Part shown: piece by piece, positions 36,326-44,619 of the stretch
Position numbering within the stretch: position 1 is the stretch's first letter
How the letters are laid out: every line of letters begins with the position of its first letter
Assembly: GCA_903892355.1 (NCBI GenBank)
Contig: CAITIE010000088.1
Location: 1-64,000, forward strand
Direction: 5' to 3'
DNA from: an uncultured Pirellula sp.
Lineage (GTDB): Bacteria > Planctomycetota > Planctomycetia > Pirellulales > Pirellulaceae
Length of the DNA: 64,000 nucleotides
Made by a program: the position numbers and the translations under genes
Notes under the pieces: model-generated
Database searches by the model: none
Told to the model about the DNA's origin: nothing
Seen by the model: only the letters and a program-made list of their open reading frames with translations

Positions 36326-38017
36326 TCAGGTTGGTTCGAAACTCCAGGTTTCGAAGTTAAACACCTGTGATGCGTTTCCAGCTTGCTCGTCAATCTTCGG
36401 ATCGGGTTCTGTATTTGATCCTGACGCAGCATAGAAAAAGACTCGCCCTTTGCCGACAATTTCCGCGGTCGATTTACGGACAATGATGGCGGTCGCCTCA
36501 TCGATGCCGATTCCTAGCATTTGGGGGTAGGTTTGGACGAGTGACCGCAGGTCCTTTTGTCTGCCCCGTTGGGAAAAATGCTGGTCGATGGCAACGCCGC
36601 GGATAAACCCGAGTCCGCCCCGTTCGTACCCAGGTGCCATGATGCGAAAATTCTCGATGGGGGTGGCGCGAGCCAAGTAATTGCCTTGGATGGACGCTCC
36701 CGCCGAGGAGCCACCGACAATGCCGCCCCGGTTCACAACCTCCAGCATCAACTGATGGGCCTTGGTCCCATAGTACGAATCCGCCAAATTCCATTGTCTA
36801 CCACCGCCAAACCAAATTCCCGTTGCCGATTGGAGTGGCTCGAGAAATGCATCGTCTTCGTTGGCTTGGACACGATTCTTAGTATGGAGCATCGAGCATT
36901 GTTGAACTCCCATCGATCTCCAAACCTCCAGCATCCCCGCGTCGCGAGTTGCATCATCTTCTTCCAAGCAGGGAACGTAGACGAGTTTGGCTTGCTTTCC
37001 ACCCGCGATCTCAACGAAACGGGCCATCAATCCATCGGGCATTCCCCCACCCCCGACGATCACGAGTGTCCCATTTTCGATCCGCGGCGTTATCCTGTCC
37101 GGGGGAGGAAATTGCTCAAGTGTTCGGTCGATGGCTTCGCGGCGCCATTGTGTCCAATCCGCCATCCATGACTCCGGGTCAGCCGATTCGAAGCTGGAAC
37201 GCTCCCGAATCACATGGGAACGGGATTGTAGATGATCTCCCGCTGGAAGTTGCAACTTCGCATACCCCGGTCCATGAACCAGCAGTTTTCGCCCTCGCAG
37301 CACCATCGCTGTGTTCCGGCTCAATTCCACAATCACGGACTTTAAGTCCGGCGAGATCATTGCTTTACCATCTTCGATAACAGCTGCTGTACGGGTGCTA
37401 GTTAATGGATCAACGCCCTGACTAGGATTAGGATCAGTGCCATGAGATTCATCACCTGGGACTAGGAGAAATCCATCGGGAATCAGATTCAGGCCATTCG
37501 GTGAAATCGGTTTGCCTGAACGTGCAGGAGCTACGAATTTTCCAGCAATGGCTGCGATGGCACCCACCAAGCAAACCGTACCACCCGAATCAACTCTCTG
37601 GCGAAGCATTCCTCTCGCGCGTTGGAGTTCGTCCTCGGGTATCTGCCAAGGGTGCCGCTCATCGCACCATACCCAAACATCGGATGGTGAATCGGATAGT
37701 TCCTCAAAACCTTGGCGCGTCTCGACGTTTAGTTCGAAGGGCGCGACTGCTTGCTGTACGGAATCGACCGGTTCCTTGGTGCCGAAAACAATCCATTTTT
37801 GTTGCCCTGGGCCACCAATCCCACTTCGAATGGTCTTGGGCTTCTGAAGCCATGCAACCAAACCTTTGGGTGAGTCGGTGACAACGACAGTTCCTTGAAT
37901 TGCTAAGTCGACAGGCCATTCCGAAAATCGATCTGCAACAGACGGCTGGGCTATCGCCGTTTCTGTGATGGTCGTGAGCAGAAAAAAGAAGAGCAACAAC
38001 TGCTTTGTGTAGGTCAT
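36326..38017 (-). CDS. Exported cyanophycinase-like (peptidase S51) protein with N-terminal extension
   Basis: A 563-residue protein. I choose the ATG ending at 38017, giving MTYTKQLLLFFFLLTT followed by TETAIAQ, a clear signal peptide. Residues of about 30-290 form an unassigned domain. From about 300 the cyanophycinase/S51 fold is evident: GTLVIVGGGGMPDG, LVYVPCLEEDD, IWFGGGRQWNLADSYY, the serine elbow GGSSAGASIQG, and IDQHFSQRGRQKDLRSL. Cyanophycinases cleave beta-Asp-Arg dipeptides from cyanophycin, but many secreted relatives are alpha- or beta-aspartyl peptidases. No cyanophycin synthetase lies nearby, so the substrate is open. It probably precedes the H-NOX kinase in one transcript. 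Confidence 0.85.
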   Translation of the reverse strand: MTYTKQLLLFFFLLTTITETAIAQPSVADRFSEWPVDLAIQGTVVVTDSPKGLVAWLQKPKTIRSGIGGPGQQKWIVFGTKEPVDSVQQAVAPFELNVETRQGFEELSDSPSDVWVWCDERHPWQIPEDELQRARGMLRQRVDSGGTVCLVGAIAAIAGKFVAPARSGKPISPNGLNLIPDGFLLVPGDESHGTDPNPSQGVDPLTSTRTAAVIEDGKAMISPDLKSVIVELSRNTAMVLRGRKLLVHGPGYAKLQLPAGDHLQSRSHVIRERSSFESADPESWMADWTQWRREAIDRTLEQFPPPDRITPRIENGTLVIVGGGGMPDGLMARFVEIAGGKQAKLVYVPCLEEDDATRDAGMLEVWRSMGVQQCSMLHTKNRVQANEDDAFLEPLQSATGIWFGGGRQWNLADSYYGTKAHQLMLEVVNRGGIVGGSSAGASIQGNYLARATPIENFRIMAPGYERGGLGFIRGVAIDQHFSQRGRQKDLRSLVQTYPQMLGIGIDEATAIIVRKSTAEIVGKGRVFFYAASGSNTEPDPKIDEQAGNASQVFNFETWSFEPT

Positions 38018-38224
38018 GTTTTTACCATCAGCGAGCGATGCGGAAACCCCTATGGAAATACTTGCTTCATGGCCCGTTTCCAAAGGTATTGTGTTTTTCG
38101 GGCTGTCATTGACGTAAGTGCTTCAAAAGCGATTCGTAAGGCGACCTGGGTTTGCGATTCAGTCGGCGCTGTGTTCGATCGGAAATCCATAGTCCTTCAA
38201 ATGGGTCGGTGATTCAAGATCCAA

Positions 38225-38255
38225 CAAAAACGGGGAAGGTGTAAGCCTTCCCCGT
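38225..38255 (-). terminator. Rho-independent terminator after the zinc metallopeptidase
   Basis: acggggaagg (38230-38239) and ccttccccgt (38246-38255) form a perfect 10-bp GC-rich stem with a 6-base loop. On the minus strand it is followed by TTTTTG. It lies 50 bases downstream of the metallopeptidase stop, in the correct orientation. Confidence 0.9.
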
Positions 38256-38305
38256 GCACGTCTATTGTTGAATCAGCGTTGTCATTTCCGCCATCCAATC
38301 CGACA

Positions 38306-39196
38306 TCACATATTTTTCGGATCGAGCTGATCGGGTGGGAGTTCGAAGAATTTCATCATTCCTTCGAGATCGCCCGACTTGAGTCCTTCGGTGAACCAAT
38401 AAGCCCGCTGTTCAGCACTACCGTGGGTGAAGGCTTCTTCGCGGATTCGCCCTGTCGCCTTTTTTTGCAGAACGTCATCCCCAATAGCTTTTGCGGTTTT
38501 GATCGCATCGCCGATATCCCCTTTTTCAAGAATCTGCTTGGAGGCTTGGGCATGGTGCGCCCAAACGCCGGCGAGATAGTCGGCTTGAAGTTCTAGCCGC
38601 ACGCTCAATGCGTTCGCTTGCTCTTTGCTCGATTGCATCTGCATACGTTGGACTTTAGAGGATAGTCCTAGCAGATTTTGAACGTGGTGGCCTACCTCGT
38701 GGGCGATGACATAAGCCATGGCAAATTCACCTTTTGCCTTGAGGTCACGTTCCATGACTCGGAAGAAGTCAAAGTCGAGATAGACGTTCTTGTCCCCTGG
38801 GCAGTAGAACGGGCCTACTGCGGCGGAAGCATCCCCGCAGGCCGTTCGTACAGCGCCGGTGAACACGACGAGTTTGGGCTCTTCGTACCGAGCCCCGAGT
38901 TGCTCTCGGAACAGTTTGTTCCAGACATCTTCATTGTCCTTGAGCACGACCGACACGAACTTTTTCAGGTTCGCATCTTTATCGTTTTCTGGGGTCAATG
39001 GACCCTGCGCTTGCTTCGACGGCATCTGCTGACCAGCTTGTTCGAGCAGTTGCCGTGGGTTCGCACCCAGCAGCATCGAGATGACAATCGAGAGGATAAG
39101 GAACATCACACCGCCGCCGGCTAATCCAGCGACTGGCATGGCGGAACCTCGTCGATCTTCGACATTTTGCGACTCTTCACGACCTTCCCAGCGCAT
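38306..39196 (-). CDS. YpfJ-type neutral zinc metallopeptidase, membrane-anchored
   Basis: A 296-residue protein. The start at the ATG ending at 39196 gives MRWEGREESQNVEDRRG, the characteristic opening of the family. The frame upstream is not conserved. One transmembrane segment (about residues 25-45, LAGGGVMFLILSIVISMLLG) is followed by a periplasmic catalytic domain with the zinc motif HEVGHHV in AYVIAHEVGHHVQNLLG. Further family signatures are FYCPGDKNVYLDFDFF and LELQADYLAGVWAHHA, which supplies the third ligand region, and HGSAEQRAYWF near the end. Physiological substrates are not known for the family. A strong terminator follows. Confidence 0.93.
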   Translation of the reverse strand: MRWEGREESQNVEDRRGSAMPVAGLAGGGVMFLILSIVISMLLGANPRQLLEQAGQQMPSKQAQGPLTPENDKDANLKKFVSVVLKDNEDVWNKLFREQLGARYEEPKLVVFTGAVRTACGDASAAVGPFYCPGDKNVYLDFDFFRVMERDLKAKGEFAMAYVIAHEVGHHVQNLLGLSSKVQRMQMQSSKEQANALSVRLELQADYLAGVWAHHAQASKQILEKGDIGDAIKTAKAIGDDVLQKKATGRIREEAFTHGSAEQRAYWFTEGLKSGDLEGMMKFFELPPDQLDPKNM

Positions 39197-39564
39197 TCTT
39201 TTACAATCCCTACCAAGAACTGATTTCGAGGAAACCGCGCGGCTTAGACGGTGCGGCGCGTGCACGAATTTTTTACGGCGTGACACGTGCCGAAATTTTA
39301 GCCAGTTTCGTCGGTTCCGGCTTGGGGGGCGGGGTTAAAAAAACAAGAATCCTGGGCGCGCGACTCGGCTCGGTGCGAGTGGAGGAGGCTCGATCACGCA
39401 AAAATACCTAATTCAACTGCATTACTGGTAAGCGAGAGAGAGTTTTGTGGTGAGGCCGTTGTGCGATCGCCAGTGGGACACCTGTAAATCCCGTCGCTTT
39501 GGCGAAAGTCGCTGAGGCAGGCTTAGGGTCGATCGGTGGGGTGTAGCTGGTGAGCGCTGTCCGT
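39197..39564. other. Intergenic region between metallopeptidase and sugar transferase
   Basis: About 370 bases with no supported gene. It includes the promoter region of the metallopeptidase on the right of its start and the 3' trailer of the sugar transferase. A short A-tract (ggttaaaaaaacaag) lies near 39334. No terminator-quality hairpin was identified for the sugar transferase. Confidence 0.4.
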
Positions 39565-41055
39565 TCAGTACGCTTCGTGTTTCAGAACCACGTAAAACGT
39601 CTTGAGGATAATTTTCAGATCCATCCAGAGGGACCATTCTCGGATGTAGCGATGGTCAAGCTGGATTCTTGCCTCCATTTTCTCCAAGGTATCGGTTTCC
39701 CCGCGGCTTCCGAGGACTTGTGCAAGCCCCGTGATTCCCGGCTTGACCTTGTGCCGCATCATGTAACCTCGGATGAGTGAGCGATATTGCTCATTGTGAG
39801 CCGATGCGTGCGGACGTGGACCCACCAACGACATGGATCCACCGATTACGTTGAACAACTGAGGTAGCTCGTCGAGCGAGGTTCGGCGGAGAATGCGTCC
39901 GATAGGGGTTACTCGCGGATCCCCTTTCGTCGCCTGCTTGACAACAGGACCGTTATCGCAAGCTCGCATGGAGCGAAATTTCCAAACGAGGATTTCTTTG
40001 CCATCGAGTCCATATCGTTTCTGTAGGAAAAAGATTGGGCCTGGAGATGATAGTTTTACCAGCAACGCACAAGCGATCATGAGTGGCGAAACCATCACCA
40101 ATCCGAAAACGCTGAGCGCGAGATCCAAGCCTCGCTTGAGCCACCCGTCCACTCCGTAAATAGGCGACTCAAAGACACTCACAACGGGGAGGCCTCCGAC
40201 GTGCATCCAGCGCGAGTGGAGCAATTCAAAAACGAAAAAATCCGGGACGATGTAGACGGACACGGTTGAGTTTGCCAACTGGTCGAGAAGCGATTGAATT
40301 CTTTTTTCGGCACGCATGGGTAGTGTTACTAAAACGGTGTCGATCTCCCCTTTTCCGATTGCGGAAAGAAGATCCGATGTTTGCCCCATGAACGGGGGCG
40401 ACATGTTTGTCACGTCCACATTGCGGGCTACCGCGCGATCATCAAAGAAGCCCACTACGGTCATTCCGCAATCCTTGGATGTCAAGGCATTGGATGCGAT
40501 TTGCAAACCTAATTTGTTGAAACCCACGATCGCGGTCTTTCGTGTGCCCACTCCGAATTTTGATAAGGACTCGAGGAGTCCACGAACCATCATATGGGTG
40601 CATGTTACTATCAATCCGCCACCGGCAAACCAATAAAGGATGGTCGATCGGGCGAAGGTCTCCGTGGTTCTGGTGAGCATCCCCAGCACGAGCAGAACAA
40701 AAAATGTTGAAATCCATGACACCGCGATAAGCCCGACTTCGATGTCCGCGGATCGACCTCTACTGGGCCGATAGATTCCGAAAAACTCACCGGACAAGAA
40801 CAGGCCGACACAGGCAACCAATCCAACGGTTAGCGATGACTCATGGACCGTCTGGCTGGCAAGCCATTGCAGTACGGACAACGAGGCAATAGTAGTAACC
40901 GAATCCATTGCGTGCAAAACGAAGGGCATCGCAGATTTGGTGTAACGGATCGTTGGGTTTGCCATAACCAGCTCACGGAGGACAGATTTAGGATCGCGCG
41001 AATTGAGTTCGAACCGTGGCGTTCGTTCCTGGATGGTTTCACTCCTGGATGGCAT
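39565..41055 (-). CDS. Exopolysaccharide undecaprenyl-phosphate sugar phosphotransferase (WcaJ/WbaP type)
   Basis: A 496-residue membrane enzyme that starts polysaccharide chains by moving a sugar phosphate onto undecaprenyl phosphate. The N-terminal half has four to five membrane segments. A Rossmann-like region follows (TAIVGFNKLGLQIASNAL). The catalytic C-terminus has KRGLDLALSVFGLV, the FRSMR motif, RRTSLDELPQLFNVIGG, MSLVGPRP, KVKPGITGLAQV and GETDTLEKMEARIQLDHRYI. That full set is typical of the glucose-1-phosphate-transferring WcaJ group. I use the ATG ending at 41055, because the open frame begins at a TTG 42 bases earlier. It diverges from the GT2 gene on the plus strand. Confidence 0.93.
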   Translation of the reverse strand: MPSRSETIQERTPRFELNSRDPKSVLRELVMANPTIRYTKSAMPFVLHAMDSVTTIASLSVLQWLASQTVHESSLTVGLVACVGLFLSGEFFGIYRPSRGRSADIEVGLIAVSWISTFFVLLVLGMLTRTTETFARSTILYWFAGGGLIVTCTHMMVRGLLESLSKFGVGTRKTAIVGFNKLGLQIASNALTSKDCGMTVVGFFDDRAVARNVDVTNMSPPFMGQTSDLLSAIGKGEIDTVLVTLPMRAEKRIQSLLDQLANSTVSVYIVPDFFVFELLHSRWMHVGGLPVVSVFESPIYGVDGWLKRGLDLALSVFGLVMVSPLMIACALLVKLSSPGPIFFLQKRYGLDGKEILVWKFRSMRACDNGPVVKQATKGDPRVTPIGRILRRTSLDELPQLFNVIGGSMSLVGPRPHASAHNEQYRSLIRGYMMRHKVKPGITGLAQVLGSRGETDTLEKMEARIQLDHRYIREWSLWMDLKIILKTFYVVLKHEAY

Positions 41056-41322
41056 TGCCACGTACTGGAGGTTAGGTTGCGGTGACGCGGAGTGCAAAAA
41101 GCCAGTCGAAGGAGTTTAGGAATAGCACGCTGGAAAAACCGCTACGATCCGAACTGTCCGTGCATTCGAAATCGTTCACCATCTGCTCAATCCCGCAAAA
41201 GAACCTGCCGATGACCTCGGGGTGTCCCTCCATCGCATCTTGGGGATGATTGTTTTCGCTGTCGACCGTGCCTCGTCGGTGATTTTCTCGATCGTCTCCA
41301 CTTCGTAACGTCGAGTCCATCC

Positions 41323-41949
41323 ATGCGTGAATCGCTGAGTATCGTTCTTCCAGTTCGAGATCGTCAGTCTTCTATTCAATCGAGAACGGAAGATTTGTTG
41401 GAACTTTTGTGCGAGCTTAGCGACGACGTGCAGATTCTTTTGGTGGATGACCATTCAAGCGATGCTACGCCGGAGATTTTGGATGATTTGCGGCGGACCT
41501 ATCCGCAGGTGGATGTGATACGGCATCCGAGGTCCCTGGGGCCCTCCCAGGCCGCCGAATCGGTCCTGCACAAAGCCCGAGGCGAATTCATTTTTCTGCA
41601 TCAATCCTATGATCAGGTTGATTTTGAGGAAGTGATGCAGCTGTGGCAATTGCGTCGCGATGATCAGCTCGTGATCGCTCGAGCGGCAACACGAGTCCGC
41701 CGCATCGATCAAAGACTCTTTCAGCGGTTGCAGGATTGGGGGCGACGATTGGAGGAGCAGTGGCCTGTTGCTCGAAGCGTAGCACACGGTCTACAAATGA
41801 TGAAACGCGAAGGGGTCCAGGGACTCAGTCAAATTCGCGATACCTCGAGCGAACTCGAAGTCACCCATCAGTCGCACCGTCGAATCTCAGGTCCTAAATT
41901 TGGACAGTTGGAGCCTGCGTCGAAATCGACGCGTGTTCCAACCCGCTAA
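41323..41949 (+). CDS. Small glycosyltransferase family 2-like protein
   Basis: A 208-residue protein with the GT-A nucleotide-sugar-binding half of GT2: SLSIVLPVRDRQSSIQSRTE, VQILLVDDHSSDATPEIL and VDVIRHPRSLGPSQAAESVL, then GEFIFLHQSYDQVDFEEV. Normal GT2 enzymes are longer and have a clear DxD motif after the phrase for the donor. Here the corresponding position reads HQSYDQVD, and the acceptor domain is short and Arg/Gln-rich. It may be a truncated, non-catalytic or atypical member. The location beside the sugar transferase and the acyltransferase suggests a part in exopolysaccharide synthesis. Confidence 0.75.
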   Translation: MRESLSIVLPVRDRQSSIQSRTEDLLELLCELSDDVQILLVDDHSSDATPEILDDLRRTYPQVDVIRHPRSLGPSQAAESVLHKARGEFIFLHQSYDQVDFEEVMQLWQLRRDDQLVIARAATRVRRIDQRLFQRLQDWGRRLEEQWPVARSVAHGLQMMKREGVQGLSQIRDTSSELEVTHQSHRRISGPKFGQLEPASKSTRVPTR

Positions 41950-41969
41950 TACCACCCTCTCGGCACTAG

Positions 41970-43115
41970 CTAATTTGCCCGTGCTGGCGTTTCGGTTTCC
42001 ACGGGAGCAGATTGCGATCGCAGTCGGTCGCGAAGGTGCTTGGCAGTCTCGTAAACTGCTTTTCTTACCCGTCCTACGATGCGCGGAGAAGGTATCACCC
42101 ATCGCTGCTGCGGAGTTGGTTCACAATGCAATCGCTGTTTGTACTCCTCGTCGCCACGCATGTAGTCGACGTATTTCAATCCGTTTCTAGCAGCTTGATT
42201 GATCAAAAACGCTTGCAGCTTCCACCCAGGCTTGATTTCTGCATGGTGCGGATTCATGGCGGTCAAGTAGATCGATAGGGTGTTTCCATTGACGAAACTT
42301 AAGGCCCCGGCCGCTTCGCTCCCCTCCCACGTCAACGTGGATACAATAACTGACGGTGCTGTCGCGGGTATCTCGGTTTCTTTGGTCCATCGTTTCGAAA
42401 CATAAGCCGAAACGAATCTTGTAAATTGATCGTTGGCGAAACAACCGGATACACCAACGCTCTTCCAACGCGCTTGATGCAACTCTTCGATGATTCTCAA
42501 GTCTTTGGCAGATTGTTCTGGGGTAGCTGCGGTTCGAAATCCGAGGATTCCCGCCTCCTGTTCCTGCTTCGCGAGCTTGACCATCTTTCGCAGGCGAGTT
42601 GACCAGATATGGTCTCCGTCAGGTCCCGGTTGCAATTTGAGTATCCAGCAACTCGACTCGGTGCGCCGGTCGATCTCGATGGGTTGACGGTTCTGTAGTG
42701 CCTCCGCAAAGGCATTCATCGCAACGTTGTTGGCTCGAATTCCGTCTAGATCCATATAGTCCCAACGCAATTCGTTGGAACCGAGAAGATGGTCCGCAAA
42801 GGCGCCCGCCACACGCACACTATGCTGTTCGTTGCAAAGGATCCCGAGGTCATCGGAGCAGATTTTGTCGCTTCCCACCATCTCGAGGGTTCGCCCGGTC
42901 CATGGCCGGTAACGCTCGAAAAGCGGGAGAATGCCAATGACCTGATCCCCTTCCTCGGCAACGAGAACACGCACCTTACCTTTCCCTTGGTAGGTTTCGA
43001 TCCACTGCGATTGCCAATCCCAAGAACGCATCCAATGCCCCATGGCCAATCGGTCCCAATCCATGCGTAAGGAATCGAGTTCTGGCAGGGATTTGATTAA
43101 CGAAACGTTTACCAT
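41970..43115 (-). CDS. CelD/BcsL-like GNAT acyltransferase, second copy
   Basis: A 381-residue BioF2-like acyltransferase. I start at the ATG ending at 43115 (MVNVSLIKSLPELDSLRMDW), since the preceding 27 residues are unconserved. Landmarks are WMRSWDWQSQWIETY, LRKMVKLAKQEQEAG, GVSGCFANDQFTRFVSAY and LKYVDYMRGDEEYKQRL. It is a divergent paralogue of the 33451-34554 gene, with the same motif order. The next gene upstream on this strand is a GT39-like membrane protein 138 bases away, so the two may be co-transcribed. A role in decorating polysaccharide or lipid precursors is inferred from family and neighbours. Confidence 0.82.
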   Translation of the reverse strand: MVNVSLIKSLPELDSLRMDWDRLAMGHWMRSWDWQSQWIETYQGKGKVRVLVAEEGDQVIGILPLFERYRPWTGRTLEMVGSDKICSDDLGILCNEQHSVRVAGAFADHLLGSNELRWDYMDLDGIRANNVAMNAFAEALQNRQPIEIDRRTESSCWILKLQPGPDGDHIWSTRLRKMVKLAKQEQEAGILGFRTAATPEQSAKDLRIIEELHQARWKSVGVSGCFANDQFTRFVSAYVSKRWTKETEIPATAPSVIVSTLTWEGSEAAGALSFVNGNTLSIYLTAMNPHHAEIKPGWKLQAFLINQAARNGLKYVDYMRGDEEYKQRLHCEPTPQQRWVIPSPRIVGRVRKAVYETAKHLRDRLRSQSAPVETETPARAN

Positions 43116-43253
43116 ACGGTGGCCTGGAGCACGTGGTCGCGGAGCACACAACGGAGCAATAAAACACACCCAAGGGTAGGTCCTGTCCACGCTCACGCGG
43201 TCGGTTTTTCAATTACCTGAACAAACATACAAGCCGCGGAGGTTGTGCAATCG

Positions 43254-44588
43254 TTACTTTCGGTACAAAGATCGTAATCGTGCGACCATCGCTCCTAGGA
43301 TGCCACAGACCCCAATCGCCGCAACCGCATAAAGAACTCCGTAGAGCGGTACCAGAAACCGGCCGCCCGTTTCATAAAGGCATAGGATGGTAAGAGTATT
43401 TATGATCGGAAGACCGATCAGCCATGTCGATTCGCGGCGACGATGCATCAGCAATGTTATGAACCCGGCGAGGATGCCGATCCGCCAAAAGAGGCTTGGC
43501 CCGAAAAAGGGACCCCAATGGGTGGCTATCCGCATCGCGAGCAACCGCGGCATTTCCGCCAGATGGTTTTGAATCCAGTCGCGGGTTTCTAGGCTTGCCC
43601 GATCGGCTAGGGCTACTTCCCGTTGTGCGGCACTCCACTCCTTTGAATTTGGATCCTCCGATAACGCCTTCTGAATCCGATCCTCGGCATCGCTATGCCA
43701 ATTGCCGTGGTCGGCTAATGCTTCATCGCTGTACCCACCGCGCAAACTCGCCGCCCCTTGGCCACCTAACGGCATCCACCGATCCAAGACAGCGATGTTT
43801 CGAACCCACCACGGCGCGACGAGCACCAGAAAGCCCAAGAGAAAAAACAAACTTCGTTGCCAATGCCGTGGTCGAGCGCTGAACCATACCATTGCAAAGA
43901 GGCCTGGTACCCAGAATGCGACGAGTGATCGCGTCAGAACGAGCAAGGCGGTTAACAAGGATAACAGCAAGATGAGTCGCCAAAGCCGCGTTTGCGAATC
44001 GGTATCGATCAACGCGATCCCAGTTGCGACAACGAGCGTGGTCAAGCAAAGAGCAATTGGTTCTGTGAGAAAGTCGATGCTGTAGGTTCGAATCGTACGA
44101 TCCATCAATGCCAACACGATGGTTATCACAGCCGCAATGTTTGAAACCGATTTCTTAGGAGTGATACGGGCGGTGATGGATACGGCGATGCCTACCGAAA
44201 CCGCACCTGCCAACGCAGTGAACATGGCCGATAGCAAGCGAATCGTAGCGAACGCGGCTGGTCCCCTCGGTATCAAGCAATAGATTAGCGAAATCAAAGC
44301 TGGGTAAAGGGGGGGACGCGACGCCGTGGGACCTGGCCAGTCGCTTCTCGTTAGTTGGGTGTACTGCGTTGCGTCAGGGTCGCGCAAGTATGGTTCTTGC
44401 CATCGTGGATCCTGCCAAGCAAACTGAAACCCTTCGCCGCGGTGAAGGCTGTACCCGAGCGTTTCGTAATCTGGACCATCTCCGTGGGGGAGTGGGGGGC
44501 GAGCGAAGTGCGGATTTGTGGCGATCCAGCCAACATGCCAAGGTACCAACACGGCAATGGCTACTGCAAACCAAAGCTTTGGGCCCAT
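43254..44588 (-). CDS. GT39-like polytopic membrane glycosyltransferase
   Basis: A 444-residue membrane protein with about nine to ten hydrophobic segments. The N-terminus has the first membrane helix (MGPKLWFAVAIAVLVPWHVG) and then a periplasmic loop containing HGDGPDYETLGYSLHRGEGF, resembling the acidic catalytic loop of ArnT/Pmt-like (GT39) enzymes. ASRPPLYPALISLIY follows. Such enzymes use polyprenyl-phosphate sugars as donors. A soluble stretch around residues 275-350 includes many charged residues. It begins 31 bases after the stop of the exported secretin-like gene, so the two are probably one transcript. Confidence 0.78.
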   Translation of the reverse strand: MGPKLWFAVAIAVLVPWHVGWIATNPHFARPPLPHGDGPDYETLGYSLHRGEGFQFAWQDPRWQEPYLRDPDATQYTQLTRSDWPGPTASRPPLYPALISLIYCLIPRGPAAFATIRLLSAMFTALAGAVSVGIAVSITARITPKKSVSNIAAVITIVLALMDRTIRTYSIDFLTEPIALCLTTLVVATGIALIDTDSQTRLWRLILLLSLLTALLVLTRSLVAFWVPGLFAMVWFSARPRHWQRSLFFLLGFLVLVAPWWVRNIAVLDRWMPLGGQGAASLRGGYSDEALADHGNWHSDAEDRIQKALSEDPNSKEWSAAQREVALADRASLETRDWIQNHLAEMPRLLAMRIATHWGPFFGPSLFWRIGILAGFITLLMHRRRESTWLIGLPIINTLTILCLYETGGRFLVPLYGVLYAVAAIGVCGILGAMVARLRSLYRK

Positions 44589-44619
44589 GTCCGATGATGT
44601 CCCCGATCATGATGGATGA

